A stretch of DNA of 64,000 nt, taken from positions 1,922,001-1,986,000 of the forward strand of contig NZ_CP100470.1 in the NCBI RefSeq assembly GCF_030323145.1. Direction: 5' to 3'. The stretch comes from Mesorhizobium sp. C432A (lineage in GTDB: Bacteria > Pseudomonadota > Alphaproteobacteria > Rhizobiales > Rhizobiaceae). The translations under genes and the position numbers were made by a program. Positions 1-8,747 of the stretch are shown one piece after another; position 1 is the stretch's first letter, and each line of letters begins with the position of its first letter. A model generated the notes under the pieces. That model was not told where the DNA came from. It saw nothing but the letters and a program-made list of their open reading frames with translations, and did no database searches.

Positions 1-627
1 ATTGACCGCCTTCATCACCGTGCCGTTGCCCTTGTAGGCGGTGAAATTCTCCTTCATGGCCTTCAGCCAGTCGGCGGTTGCGGCTTCGCCCTTGAGCTCG
101 AGCAGCGCGCTGACGATGGCCTGAAAATCGGCGCCGGAAGGCGAGGCTGCCCAGCGGCCTTTCCAGCTCGGATCGGCGAGATCGAGCATCGATTTGGGCA
201 GCTTTTCGGCCGTGAGCTTGGTTTTGTTGTAGGCAAAGACGGTGCTGCGCGCCGCGACACCCACCCATCTGCCGCTGCTCGGCTGGAATTCGGCCGGGAC
301 TTGCGCCAGCGTGTCGGCGTCGACCGGCGCGAAAAGGCCCGCCGCTTCGACCAGGGTCATCGCCGGCGAGTTTTCGGTCAGGAACACGTCGGCCGGCGAA
401 GAAGCGCCCTCGGCGACGATCTGGTTGGAGAAATCGCTGTCGCCGCCATTGCGCAGCGTGACCTTGATGCCGGTTTCCTTGGTGAAACCTTCGACCCATT
501 CCTTGGCCAGGCTCTCATGCTGGGCGTTGTAGACGATGATGCCGGCATCCGCGGCCATCGCCGGCCCGGCGATCATGCTCACGGCCAGCGCTGTGGCCCC
601 CGCTAGGGTGGAGAGCGTGTATCTCAT
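1..627 (-). CDS. Iron(III) ABC transporter substrate-binding protein, 5' part only
   Basis: Reading the minus strand from the ATG at 625-627 gives an open frame that runs off the window at base 1 (209 codons seen; the family is usually about 335-350). The first 25 or so residues are a Sec signal peptide ending near AMA-AD. The mature start (IIVYNAQHES) and the stretch ADVFLTENSP resemble periplasmic ferric-iron binding proteins of the FbpA/FutA/AfuA group, which deliver Fe3+ to an inner-membrane permease. The permease and ATPase genes would lie outside the window. A TGA-N9-TCA box lies 56 bases upstream, which fits iron control. The family is fairly certain, but the exact substrate is inferred. 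Confidence 0.8.
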   Translation of the reverse strand, partial: MRYTLSTLAGATALAVSMIAGPAMAADAGIIVYNAQHESLAKEWVEGFTKETGIKVTLRNGGDSDFSNQIVAEGASSPADVFLTENSPAMTLVEAAGLFAPVDADTLAQVPAEFQPSSGRWVGVAARSTVFAYNKTKLTAEKLPKSMLDLADPSWKGRWAASPSGADFQAIVSALLELKGEAATADWLKAMKENFTAYKGNGTVMKAVN

Positions 628-682
628 GGCGTCATCCTCAATCTCGGTGGTTCTGGTTTCGCAGGCTGCACCTATCGATACC

Positions 683-697
683 TGACAGCAGTAGTCA
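683..697. promoter_or_regulatory. Candidate IRO box (RirA-type iron operator)
   Basis: TGACAGCAGTAGTCA fits the rhizobial iron-responsive consensus TGA-N9-TCA exactly. It sits 56 bases upstream of the start of the iron-binding-protein gene on the minus strand, a usual place for a repressor site. The motif is short, so its position before an iron-uptake gene is the main support. Confidence 0.5.
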
Positions 698-786
698 ACA
701 TTGCTCGGCTGCTTCAATCGGTCGCCGCTCCCGCAAACTTTCGTGATTTTGCGGCACTTTGGCTTGGACATCATTTCGCCGGACAC

Positions 787-812
787 GTAACAAATCGATG
801 CCGAGGCGCGAA
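787..812 (+). promoter_or_regulatory. Candidate autoregulated ECF promoter of the sigF-nrsF pair
   Basis: GTAACA at 787-792 is followed by exactly 16 bases and CGAA at 809-812. This matches the GTAAC/N16/CGAA pattern I recall for Caulobacter SigF promoters. It lies about 20 bases before the GTG start of the ECF sigma gene, as expected for autoregulation. The transcript would have a very short leader. Confidence 0.5.
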
Positions 813-831
813 GATCGGGGAGTGAACTCTT

Positions 832-1383
832 GTGAGCGGCAAGGATGAGGCCGAGCTTTCCCGGCTGATGCGGGCCGCGATCGCGGGAGATGAAAGGGCC
901 TACGCCGACTTTTTGCACCGGATCGCCGCGCTGGTTCGCGGCTTTGCGAGGCGCAAGATCGTACAGGGCGGGGTCGATCCCGAGGATGTCGTGCAGGAAA
1001 CCTTGCTGGCCATTCATGTGAAACGGCATACCTGGCGCCAGGACGCGCCGGTGTTGCCATGGATCTATGCGATAGCCCGCTTCAAGCTGATCGATGCTTT
1101 CCGGCGGCGCGGACGGCGCATCGAAATCGAGATCGACGAGATCGCCGAGACCTTTGCCGAGCCGGAAACCGAGACCGTCAGCGAACGCGACATCAACCGG
1201 GCGCTGGACGGACTGCCGGCTGCGCAGCGTTCCGTCGTTTCTTCGATCTCGGTCGACGGCCGCTCCATCGGCGAGACGGCGGCCAGGCTCGGCGTCAGCG
1301 AGACGGCGGTGCGGGTGTCGCTGCATCGCGGGCTTGCCGCGATCGCCAAGCGATTTGGGCAGGGGCGCTTCGGGCGGCAGTGA
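832..1383 (+). CDS. ECF sigma factor, SigF-like (NrsF-associated)
   Basis: This 183-residue protein has the two-domain ECF layout. Sigma region 2 is near residues 10-85, with DPEDVVQETLLAIH and a core-promoter helix around WIYAIARFKLIDAFRRR. Region 4 is near 120-175, with the HTH SIGETAARLGVSETAVRVSLHRGL. It would direct RNA polymerase to a small stress regulon. The GTG start at 832 follows a GGGGAG ribosome site. The next gene begins one base after the stop and encodes an NrsF-type membrane anti-sigma, so the two form an operon. By analogy with Caulobacter SigF-NrsF the signal may be oxidative or heavy-metal stress; that part is inferred. Confidence 0.88.
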   Translation: MSGKDEAELSRLMRAAIAGDERAYADFLHRIAALVRGFARRKIVQGGVDPEDVVQETLLAIHVKRHTWRQDAPVLPWIYAIARFKLIDAFRRRGRRIEIEIDEIAETFAEPETETVSERDINRALDGLPAAQRSVVSSISVDGRSIGETAARLGVSETAVRVSLHRGLAAIAKRFGQGRFGRQ

Positions 1384-1384
1384 C

Positions 1385-2023
1385 ATGAGGACGGAGGATC
1401 TCATCAAGGCACTCGACGCCGACACAAGCAGCAAGGCGATGCCGCTGCGCTCGGCCTGGTTGATGGCGGCCGCAGCCGCGGCGGTGATCGCGGCTCTGGT
1501 CTTCTTTCTCACCATCGGCCCGCGTCCCGACATCATGACCGCCATGCACACGATGCGGTTCCTGGCGAAGTTCGTGTTCACCATCGTGCTCGCCGTCACC
1601 GCCTTTGGCCTGGTCCGGGCGTTGGCGACGCCGGGCGCTTCGACGGCAAGAGCCGCGGCCTGGATGCTGGCGGCGCCGCTGCTGGTGGCCGTGGCGGTGG
1701 CTCTCGAACTGTTCATGGTGCCGGAGCCGATGTGGAGCACGCGCATGGTCGGCTCCAACATGATGATCTGCATGGGCTTCATCCCGCTGATCGGCATCGG
1801 CCCGCTTGCCGTCTTCCTGTGGATGCTGCGCTATGGCGCGCCGACGCGGCCGGTGTTGGCCGGGGCGGTCGCGGGACTGCTCGCCGGCGGCCTGGCGGCG
1901 ACCTTCTACGCCGCGCACTGCTTCGACGATTCGCCGCTTTTCGTCGCCACCTGGTACACGCTCGCCATCGCCGTCCTCGCCGGTCTGGGCGCGCTCGGGG
2001 GACGGTTCTTCGTGCGCTGGTGA
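1385..2023 (+). CDS. NrsF-family (DUF1109) membrane anti-sigma factor
   Basis: A 212-residue protein with a short cytoplasmic N-terminus (MRTEDLIKALDAD) and six predicted membrane segments, typical of NrsF anti-sigma factors that hold an ECF sigma at the membrane until stress. Two cysteines at residues 129 and 179 sit almost where conserved functional cysteines (131 and 181, as I recall) lie in the Caulobacter protein, which suggests thiol sensing. It starts one base after the sigma gene stop, so translation is probably coupled. Family assignment is strong; the inducing signal is inferred. Confidence 0.85.
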   Translation: MRTEDLIKALDADTSSKAMPLRSAWLMAAAAAAVIAALVFFLTIGPRPDIMTAMHTMRFLAKFVFTIVLAVTAFGLVRALATPGASTARAAAWMLAAPLLVAVAVALELFMVPEPMWSTRMVGSNMMICMGFIPLIGIGPLAVFLWMLRYGAPTRPVLAGAVAGLLAGGLAATFYAAHCFDDSPLFVATWYTLAIAVLAGLGALGGRFFVRW

Positions 2024-2186
2024 CCGGGCCGTTCAAGATCGCCCAATAATCACCGATCCTTAATCATGCCGGCAATTGTTTGCGGGTTCACCGTGTTGCC
2101 GGTGGCTCCGGCGCAACCTTTCCTTAAAATCGATCATCCAGTGTTTTTTGCAGAAATGTGTTGCGCATGGGGTGGCATGCACAGTG

Positions 2187-4160
2187 ATGCGGCGAGAGCG
2201 AAAAAGCCTGCGGGCTGACAGTCACGTGGCTTTGGTGCTTGCGGCCGGAGGGCTTTGCGCTGCCGTGGTCGCGCTCCTGCTGTCGCGGCTCGATGTCAGC
2301 GCCGAAGTGCTGAAGCTATGCTTGCAGATATCGGTGCCGGTCGCCGCCGTTGCGCTGGTTCTCGCCGCCCTGTTCATTTACCGGATACTGGACGACCGCC
2401 GGCAGATCGCCGAAAGCGAGCAGCGTTTCCGCCGCGCCATGGAGGATTCGGCGATCGGCATCGCCATTGTCGGCCTCGACGGCCGCATCCATGAAACCAA
2501 CCCGGCCTTCGCCGCCATGCTCGGCTACAGCAAGCAGGAGATCGAGGCGCTGACCTTCTTCCAGATCACCCATCCCGACGATGTGCAGATCGGCCGTGAG
2601 ACGATGGACGGCATGCGGGCGGGCACCGTCAACGCCTTCCACTTCGAAAAGCGCTACCTCAGGAAGGACGGCACGCCGGTATGGGCCCATCTTGCCGGTT
2701 CCGTCATTCGCGACGAGAAGAGCGGGAGCCCGCTCTACCTGGTCTCCCAGATCGAGGATATCGATGCGCGCAAGCAATCCGAGGCGCGCATAGCCGAAGC
2801 CGAAACGCGCTGGAATTTTGCCCTGGCCAGCGCCGGACAAGGCGTCTGGGATCTTGATATGCGGAAGGGCGGCACCACCTACTCCGCCACCTGGGTGAAG
2901 ATGCTGGGCTATGCCGATGGCGAACTGGACGGCGACCCCGACCGCTGGCTGGCGATGATCCACCCCGACGATCGCGAAAACGTCGCCGAAGCCGATCGTG
3001 CCCATCTGGAGGGCAGGACACCGTTCTTCGAAGCCGAGTTCCGGATGCGCCACAAGGATGGCCACTGGGTCTGGATCCTCGACCGCGGCAAGACGCTCGA
3101 ACGCGACAAGGACGGACGGCTGGTCAGGGCCATCGGCAGCCTGACCGACATCACCCAGCGCAAGCAAACCGAGGAAAGCCTCATCGTATCGGCGGCAATG
3201 CTGGCCGACGAGAAGGAGCGGCTGAGGGTGACGCTGCAGTCGATCGGCGACGCCGTCATCTGCACCGATGCCGCCAACCGCATCACCTTCATGAACCCGG
3301 TCGCCGAAAAGCTCACCGGCGTTGTTGGCGCGGAGGCGCTCGGCAAGACGCTTGGCCATGTCTACTGGGCGGTGGACGAAGAAACCGGGCAAAGGATCGG
3401 CATGACGCGGCCGGCGCTCGGCAGCGCCAGCCCTGCCGACCAGAACAGTCGCGCCGTCCTCATCCGTCGCGACGACACACGCTGCAGCATCCGCCAGGTG
3501 GTGTCGCCGATCATGAACGACCGCCAGGAGTTCTGCGGTCTTGTCATCGTCTTCCAGGACTTCACCGATGCGCGCGCCTTGCAGCGCCAGCTCGCCTATG
3601 CCGCCGCGCATGATGCGCTGACCGGCCTTGCCAACCGTTCGAGCTTTATCCGCACCATGGAGGAACTGGTCGACCGGAGCCGCAAGGCCGGCACAGCCAG
3701 GTCGGCGGGCGAACATCATTTCATGTTCATCGATCTGGACCATTTCAAGCTGGTCAACGACACTGGCGGGCACGCCGCCGGCGACGCCTTGCTGAAGCGG
3801 GTTGCCGAGGCCATTCGCGGTGCGCTTGGGCCGGAGGATATCGTGGCCCGCCTCGGCGGCGACGAATTCGCGGTCATCCTGAAAGCCGGGCCGAGCGCCG
3901 GCGCCAGGATTGCCGCACGCTCTGTCATCGACGCCATCCGCGGCCTGCAGTTCAGCTGGGACGGCCGGCCGCATGCGATCGATGCCAGCATCGGGCTGGC
4001 GCCAATCCACAGCAACAGCGGTGAAGTCGACGAGATCATCGCCCGGGCCGATGCTGCCTGCTATGCGGCCAAGGCCGCCGGCCGCGGCTGTGTTTCCGTG
4101 GCGCCTGACGATACCGGGTCAAGAGGCCAAGCAGAGCCGCCGCTTGCAGCGGCGTCCTGA
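2187..4160 (+). CDS. PAS-domain diguanylate cyclase (GGDEF)
   Basis: This sensor enzyme is predicted to make cyclic di-GMP from two GTP. From the ATG at 2187 there are two membrane helices (about residues 12-65). Three PAS modules follow: about 82-200, 205-330 (with a PAC motif ending TDITQRKQ) and 345-470. The GGDEF domain at about 485-640 has an intact active site, ARLGGDEFAVIL. No EAL domain follows, so it should be a cyclase only. I see no classic RxxD inhibitory site five residues before GGDEF. The upstream in-frame extension to 2076 has no ribosome site and lacks domain character. The gene is convergent with the dehydrogenase gene that follows. Confidence 0.9.
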   Translation: MRRERKSLRADSHVALVLAAGGLCAAVVALLLSRLDVSAEVLKLCLQISVPVAAVALVLAALFIYRILDDRRQIAESEQRFRRAMEDSAIGIAIVGLDGRIHETNPAFAAMLGYSKQEIEALTFFQITHPDDVQIGRETMDGMRAGTVNAFHFEKRYLRKDGTPVWAHLAGSVIRDEKSGSPLYLVSQIEDIDARKQSEARIAEAETRWNFALASAGQGVWDLDMRKGGTTYSATWVKMLGYADGELDGDPDRWLAMIHPDDRENVAEADRAHLEGRTPFFEAEFRMRHKDGHWVWILDRGKTLERDKDGRLVRAIGSLTDITQRKQTEESLIVSAAMLADEKERLRVTLQSIGDAVICTDAANRITFMNPVAEKLTGVVGAEALGKTLGHVYWAVDEETGQRIGMTRPALGSASPADQNSRAVLIRRDDTRCSIRQVVSPIMNDRQEFCGLVIVFQDFTDARALQRQLAYAAAHDALTGLANRSSFIRTMEELVDRSRKAGTARSAGEHHFMFIDLDHFKLVNDTGGHAAGDALLKRVAEAIRGALGPEDIVARLGGDEFAVILKAGPSAGARIAARSVIDAIRGLQFSWDGRPHAIDASIGLAPIHSNSGEVDEIIARADAACYAAKAAGRGCVSVAPDDTGSRGQAEPPLAAAS

Positions 4161-4187
4161 GGGAGCACGGAACTTTCGTTCTGGTGG

Positions 4188-5066
4188 TTAGCGCGTCGGA
4201 ACCGGATGCTCGCCGCGATAGTCGTAGAAGCCGCGCCCGGTCTTGCGGCCGAGCCAGCCGGCCTCGACATATTTCACCAGCAGCGGGCAGGGGCGATATT
4301 TCGAATCCGACAGGCCGTCATGCAGCACCTGCATAATCGACAGGCAGGTGTCGAGGCCGATGAAATCGGCGAGCTGCAGCGGTCCCATCGGATGGTTGGC
4401 GCCGAGCCGCATGGCGGTGTCGATGGCATCGACCGAGCCGACCCCCTCATAGAGCGTGTAGATCGCCTCGTTGATCATCGGCAACAGAATGCGGTTGACG
4501 ATGAAGGCCGGAAAATCTTCAGAGACGGTGATGGTCTTGTCGAGCTGTTTCACATAGGCCTTGGCCGCCTCGAAGGTCTGATCCTCGGTAGCGATGCCGC
4601 GCACCAGTTCGACCAGCTTCATCAGCGGCACGGGGTTCATGAAATGTATGCCGATGAAACGCTCAGGACGGTCGGTCTGCGCGGCAAGCCGGGTGATCGA
4701 AATCGACGAGGTGTTGGTCGCCAGAATGGCTTCCGGGTTGAGCTGGGGACAGAGCTGCGCGTAAATCTTGCGCTTGACCGTCTCGTCCTCGGTCGCCGCC
4801 TCGATAACCAGATCGGCACCGGCGAGATCAGCCATGGTGGGGGCTGCGGAAATGCGCGCCATCGCTTCGTTACGCAGCTTTTCCTCAAGCTTGCCGGAGC
4901 CGACCTGGCGGGCCATGTTGCCGCTGACCGTGGCAATGCCCTTCTCGATACGGTCGGGCGAGACGTCGTAGATCAGCACCTTGAAACCCGAAAGTGCTGA
5001 TACATGCGCGATGCCGCCGCCCATCTGGCCGGCGCCGATGATGCCGATCGTCTCGATCTTGGCCAT
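4188..5066 (-). CDS. 3-hydroxybutyryl-CoA dehydrogenase
   Basis: A 292-residue enzyme that oxidises (S)-3-hydroxyacyl-CoA to 3-oxoacyl-CoA with NAD+, used in fatty-acid and butyrate metabolism. The N-terminal Rossmann motif [13 protein letters not shown] is at residues 8-20. The catalytic segment [11 protein letters not shown] follows in the middle, with the conserved His, and the C-terminal helical domain has [12 protein letters not shown] and DxIGLDT motifs. Length is normal for the family. It lies directly downstream of etfBA on the same strand, with a terminator hairpin between. Its electron acceptor is NAD+, but the neighbourhood is consistent with acyl-CoA oxidation. Confidence 0.93.
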   Translation of the reverse strand: MAKIETIGIIGAGQMGGGIAHVSALSGFKVLIYDVSPDRIEKGIATVSGNMARQVGSGKLEEKLRNEAMARISAAPTMADLAGADLVIEAATEDETVKRKIYAQLCPQLNPEAILATNTSSISITRLAAQTDRPERFIGIHFMNPVPLMKLVELVRGIATEDQTFEAAKAYVKQLDKTITVSEDFPAFIVNRILLPMINEAIYTLYEGVGSVDAIDTAMRLGANHPMGPLQLADFIGLDTCLSIMQVLHDGLSDSKYRPCPLLVKYVEAGWLGRKTGRGFYDYRGEHPVPTR

Positions 5067-5123
5067 TTGCAGCGATCCCGTCGAAAAGGCCTTTGCGGCC
5101 TGCTTTTTGTGCAGTGCAAACTA

Positions 5124-5157
5124 AAAGGGTGGGGCAGCTTCGTCTACCCCACCCTTT
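5124..5157 (-). terminator. Rho-independent terminator downstream of etfA
   Basis: An 11-bp perfect stem (AAAGGGTGGGG paired with CCCCACCCTTT) has a 12-base loop and is followed on the minus strand by TTTTAG. It lies between the etfA stop and the start of the dehydrogenase gene, so it should end the etfBA transcript. The dehydrogenase then needs its own promoter or read-through. Confidence 0.75.
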
Positions 5158-5186
5158 CACAATTTAATACGCTTTGGCAGAAAGCG

Positions 5187-6116
5187 TCAAAGCGCCTTTT
5201 GCAGTTCCGGCAGGATGACGAACAGGTCGCCGACCAGGCCATAATCGGCAACCTGGAAGATCGGCGCCTCCTCGTCCTTGTTGATGGCGACGATGACCTT
5301 CGAATCCTTCATGCCGGCAAGGTGCTGGATGGCGCCGGAAATACCGACGGCAATATAGAGGTCAGGCGCCACGACCTTGCCGGTCTGGCCGACCTGCCAA
5401 TCATTCGGGGCGTAGCCGGCGTCGACGGCAGCGCGCGAGGCGCCGACGGCTGCACCGAGCTTGTCGGCGACCGGCAGGATGACTTCCTGGAACTTTTCCG
5501 AGGAGCCGAGCGCGCGGCCGCCCGAAATGATGATCTTGGCCGAGGTCAGTTCCGGACGGTCGGTTTCCGAGAGTTTGTTCTCGACGAAAGTGGAGAGGCC
5601 GGGATTGGCCGCGGCCTTCACCGTCTCGACAGCTGCCGAGCCGCCCTCGGGGGCAGCCTGGAAGGAGGCGGTGCGCACAGTGATGACTCTCTTGGCGTCG
5701 GTAGACTGCACCGTCTGGATCGCATTGCCAGCATAGATCGGCCGCTTGAACGTGTCTGGTGAAACCACTTCGATGATCTCGGAGACCTGCGCGACATCGA
5801 GCAGGGCCGCCACGCGCGGCGAGACGTTCTTGCCCGACGAGGTCGCCGGCCCGATTATGGTGTCGTAGGCGCCGGCCAGTGAGACAACGAGTGCGGCGAG
5901 CGGTTCGGCGAGGCGCTCGGCCAGTTCGTCGGCCTCGGCCAGCAGCACCTTGCTCACGCCCTTGAGCTTGGCGGCGGCGTCGGCCGCGCCCTTGGCGCCT
6001 TTGCCGGCGACCAGCACATGCACGTCCGAACCGATCTGCAGCGCCGCCGAGAGCGCCTTCGCGGTCTGGTCGGAAAGGCTGGCGTTGTCGTGTTCTGCGA
6101 TGAGGAGAATGGTCAT
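5187..6116 (-). CDS. etfA: Electron transfer flavoprotein alpha subunit
   Basis: A 309-residue FAD-binding subunit of ETF. The heterodimer takes electrons from acyl-CoA and other dehydrogenases and passes them to ETF:quinone oxidoreductase in the membrane. The C-terminal FAD domain carries the [11 protein letters not shown] motif at about 195-205 and the ETF alpha signature around [17 protein letters not shown] at about 255-272. The N-terminal domain is the usual adenine-nucleotide-like fold. The gene lies 20 bases after etfB and they are clearly one operon. Confidence 0.96.
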   Translation of the reverse strand: MTILLIAEHDNASLSDQTAKALSAALQIGSDVHVLVAGKGAKGAADAAAKLKGVSKVLLAEADELAERLAEPLAALVVSLAGAYDTIIGPATSSGKNVSPRVAALLDVAQVSEIIEVVSPDTFKRPIYAGNAIQTVQSTDAKRVITVRTASFQAAPEGGSAAVETVKAAANPGLSTFVENKLSETDRPELTSAKIIISGGRALGSSEKFQEVILPVADKLGAAVGASRAAVDAGYAPNDWQVGQTGKVVAPDLYIAVGISGAIQHLAGMKDSKVIVAINKDEEAPIFQVADYGLVGDLFVILPELQKAL

Positions 6117-6136
6117 TTTATCTGTTCCTTCCAGTC

Positions 6137-6886
6137 TCAGAGCACGCCGGCTTCGTTCTTGAGCTTGTCGACCAGTTCGGCGACACTGTTGACCTTCACG
6201 CCCGCCTTGCGGCCGCTGGGCTCCTCGGTCTTGAGCACCTTCAGGCGCGGCTTGACGTCGGCGCCGTAATCGGCCGGGCTCTTTTCGTCGAGCGGCTTCT
6301 TCTTGGCCTTCATGATGTTGGGCAGCGAGGCATAGCGCGGCTGGTTGAGGCGAAGATCGGCGGTGATGATCGCCGGCATCTTCAGTTCCACCGTCTGCAG
6401 GCCGCCGTCGACTTCGCGCGTCACCTTGGCCTTGTCGCCGTCGATCACGACCTTGGAGGCGAAAGTGCCCTGTGCCCAGCCGAGCAGGGCGGCCAGCATC
6501 TGGCCGGTCTGGTTCGAGTCATCATCGATCGCCTGCTTGCCGAGGATCACGAGACCGGGCTGTTCGGCGTCAACGACGCCCTTCAGCACCTTGGCGACGC
6601 CGAGCGGCTCGGTCTGCTCGTCGGTCTTGACCAGGATGGCGCGGTCGGCGCCCATGGCGAGCGCGGTGCGGAGCGTTTCCTGCGCCTGCTGCGGGCCGAC
6701 CGAAACGACGATGATCTCTTCGGCCTTGCCGGCTTCCTTCAGCCGGAGCGCCTCTTCCACCGCGATCTCGTCGAACGGGTTCATCGCCATCTTGACGTTG
6801 GCGAGTTCCACCGCCGAACCATCGGCCTTGACGCGAACCTTGACGTTCGCATCCACAACCCGCTTCACGGGCACAAGGATCTTCAT
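6137..6886 (-). CDS. etfB: Electron transfer flavoprotein beta subunit
   Basis: A 249-residue AMP-binding partner of EtfA. The start [12 protein letters not shown] and the motif [19 protein letters not shown] at about 34-52 are characteristic, as is the beta signature region around [17 protein letters not shown]. It is the first gene of the etfBA operon. The upstream 200 bases hold no other gene, so the operon promoter should be there. Confidence 0.96.
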   Translation of the reverse strand: MKILVPVKRVVDANVKVRVKADGSAVELANVKMAMNPFDEIAVEEALRLKEAGKAEEIIVVSVGPQQAQETLRTALAMGADRAILVKTDEQTEPLGVAKVLKGVVDAEQPGLVILGKQAIDDDSNQTGQMLAALLGWAQGTFASKVVIDGDKAKVTREVDGGLQTVELKMPAIITADLRLNQPRYASLPNIMKAKKKPLDEKSPADYGADVKPRLKVLKTEEPSGRKAGVKVNSVAELVDKLKNEAGVL

Positions 6887-6970
6887 TGTCTGTCACCTCT
6901 CCTGAGATATCCGGGCGCGCTATAGCAGCGTGCGCCTCCGCAGAGTTGTCGAAAGCCGACATTCCTGACT

Positions 6971-7007
6971 GAATTCCGGCCAAACGGAATCCTGGCCGGA
7001 CGAATTC
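6971..7007. repeat. Dyad between etfB and the rhomboid gene
   Basis: GAATTCCGGCC and GGCCGGACGAATTC face each other around a short centre (AAACGGAATCCT). The arms are imperfect because of a three-base bulge. The dyad lies upstream of etfB and downstream of the rhomboid gene on the same strand, so it could be an operator or a weak terminator. No T-run is seen. Confidence 0.3.
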
Positions 7008-7100
7008 TGGTCTTCTGCCGCCTAGCGGTGGCGCTCTCCGTAGTTGTGGCGACGCAACACGTCAATATGCCACGGCAGCGGCCAAACCACCCAAATCGGT

Positions 7101-7901
7101 TCACTTGTGACCGGAAGCGCCACCCCGGCCCCAACGCGTCTCAGGTTGCACGGGAGCGGGACCGGCTGGCGCCGGCCCAGTAGAAGCGGCTGGCTGATCG
7201 GCGGGTTGCGGCTCGCCGTCGCCACCGGCGAGCAGCGGCACGCCGCGGCTGCGCATAATGAGCACCAGCACGCCACCGGCAATGATGCCGCCAATATGGC
7301 AGGCCCAGGATATCTGGTTTTCGCCGCCGGCGGCAAACATCACCACCTGGAAGCCGATCCACAGGATCAGCGGGATGAAGGCCGGGATACGCAGCGGAAT
7401 CCGGGCAAAGACCAGCACCCACACTTTCACCCGGGGGTAGAGGACCAGATAGGCGGCGACGACGCCGGCAATGGCGCCGGAGGCACCGATCAGCGGAACC
7501 TCCGAACTCCAGGCGACGAGCCCCTGGAAGAAGGCGCCGGCGATGGCGCAAAGCAGGTAGAAGATGAGGTAGCGGATGTGGCCGAGTGCGTCCTCGACAT
7601 TATCGCCGAACACCCACAGGAACAGCATGTTGCCGCCGAGATGAAAGATATCGGCATGCAGGAAGGCATAGGTAAGGTAACTCAGGCTCTCGGGAATGAC
7701 GACGAATTGGGGCGAGAGTTCTGCCGTGTCGTGGACAACCGAAGGAATGAAGCCGAAGCCGAGCACGGCTGCGTTGTTGAAATTTTCGCCGCCGATCGTG
7801 GTGATGAGAAACACAAGCGCGTTGACCGCGATCAGGCCGATCGTCACATATTGCAGCCGGATGTGGCGCAACCTGTTGGAGTCGTAAAGCGGGATGAACA
7901 T
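7101..7901 (-). CDS. Rhomboid-family intramembrane serine protease
   Basis: About 266 residues with six or seven membrane helices. The catalytic serine lies in GASGAIAG and the catalytic histidine in the later helix motif CHIGGIIAG. The HxxxN-type motif HLGGNMLFLWVFGDNVED in an earlier helix is also typical. Such proteases cut membrane proteins within the bilayer. The ATG at 7901 (MFIPLYDSN) is the usual start for alphaproteobacterial members; the longer frame adds only a soluble stretch. The C-terminus is proline/alanine-rich and ends at 7101. It is 29 bases downstream of the adenosyltransferase gene and probably co-transcribed. Confidence 0.9.
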   Translation of the reverse strand: MFIPLYDSNRLRHIRLQYVTIGLIAVNALVFLITTIGGENFNNAAVLGFGFIPSVVHDTAELSPQFVVIPESLSYLTYAFLHADIFHLGGNMLFLWVFGDNVEDALGHIRYLIFYLLCAIAGAFFQGLVAWSSEVPLIGASGAIAGVVAAYLVLYPRVKVWVLVFARIPLRIPAFIPLILWIGFQVVMFAAGGENQISWACHIGGIIAGGVLVLIMRSRGVPLLAGGDGEPQPADQPAASTGPAPAGPAPVQPETRWGRGGASGHK

Positions 7902-7930
7902 GCCCCAAGCCCTTTCCCGCCTTCGAAAAT

Positions 7931-8512
7931 TCAGCGGTTCTTGCCGGGCACCCATAACACGTCGGCATTTCCGTTGTCATTGACCGCACGAGCGGCGACG
8001 AACAGAAAGTCCGAGACGCGGTTTATGTATTTCAGCCCCTCGCGATTGACATGTTCGGCCGGGTCCTGCGCCAGCGCCACCATGATCCGCTCGGCCCGTC
8101 GCGCCACGGTGCGGGCAAGATGAAGTGCTGCCGCCGCCGGCGTGCCGCCATTGAGCACGAAGGATTTGAGCGGCTGCAGATCCTTGTTGAGAAGGTCGAT
8201 ATCCTTTTCGACGCGGTCGGTCTGCGAGGCGATGATGCGCAGCGGCTCGTAGCCCAGCGGCTTGCCGTCGTCGGGCACGGCGAGATCGGCGCCGAGGTCG
8301 AACAAATCGTTCTGGATGCGGGACAGCATGGCGTCGATGGCGGGATAAGTTGCCGCTGTGTGCAGGCGGGCGATACCGATGCAGGCATTGGCTTCATCGA
8401 CGGTGCCGTAGGCATCGACGCGCAGGTCGGATTTCAGCCTGCGTTCACCGGTGCCGAGGCCAGTGGTGCCGTCATCGCCGGTGCGGGTGTAGATCTTGTT
8501 GAGCTTGACCAC
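7931..8512 (-). CDS. Cob(I)yrinic acid a,c-diamide adenosyltransferase, PduO type
   Basis: A 193-residue ATP:cob(I)alamin adenosyltransferase that makes adenosylcobalamin, the cofactor of enzymes such as methylmalonyl-CoA mutase. The ATP-binding N-terminus YTRTGDDGTTGL is at residues 8-19 and the family segment VDAYGTVDEANACIG at 33-47. The later helical motif with NREGLKYINRVSDFLF is also typical. Length fits single-domain PduO enzymes. It lies between a small membrane protein gene and the rhomboid gene on the same strand. No cobalamin riboswitch is visible in the 19-base gap upstream. Confidence 0.93.
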   Translation of the reverse strand: MVKLNKIYTRTGDDGTTGLGTGERRLKSDLRVDAYGTVDEANACIGIARLHTAATYPAIDAMLSRIQNDLFDLGADLAVPDDGKPLGYEPLRIIASQTDRVEKDIDLLNKDLQPLKSFVLNGGTPAAAALHLARTVARRAERIMVALAQDPAEHVNREGLKYINRVSDFLFVAARAVNDNGNADVLWVPGKNR

Positions 8513-8531
8513 GTCGCCTCCCGAACGGCCG

Positions 8532-8723
8532 TCACTTGCGGGTGAAATACACCACCAGCAGGATCAGTGCCAACGCCAGCGCCTGCAGCAGCACGCGTGC
8601 CTGCATCAGCTTGTTCGAGCTCACACCGGAGCCGCCGCGCATCATGTTGATGAGGCCGCGGACAAGCACGATCACCACGGCGACCATGACGAGGACGAGG
8701 AGGACTTTGATGACGGTTGCCAT
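8532..8723 (-). CDS. Small twin-transmembrane protein (HIG1-like)
   Basis: A 63-residue protein with two hydrophobic helices (about residues 4-24 and 42-60) joined by a short loop rich in glycine, serine, asparagine and lysine (MMRGGSGVSSNKLMQARV). This layout, with the NKLMQARVLLQ segment, resembles bacterial HIG1-domain 'twin transmembrane' proteins linked to respiratory complexes in other organisms. It precedes the adenosyltransferase gene by 19 bases, so both are likely in one transcript. The functional link is not clear. Confidence 0.75.
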   Translation of the reverse strand: MATVIKVLLVLVMVAVVIVLVRGLINMMRGGSGVSSNKLMQARVLLQALALALILLVVYFTRK

Positions 8724-8747
8724 GATCTGTTCCCAGTTCTGTTGCGA

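Noticed and set aside
2316..4010. Long open frame antisense to the diguanylate cyclase gene
   Set aside because: It mirrors the codons of a well-supported GGDEF protein and has no domain of its own; such shadows are usual in GC-rich DNA.
8513..8747. Search for a cobalamin riboswitch near the adenosyltransferase gene
   Set aside because: The gaps are 19 and 24 bases and hold no B12-box-like sequence.
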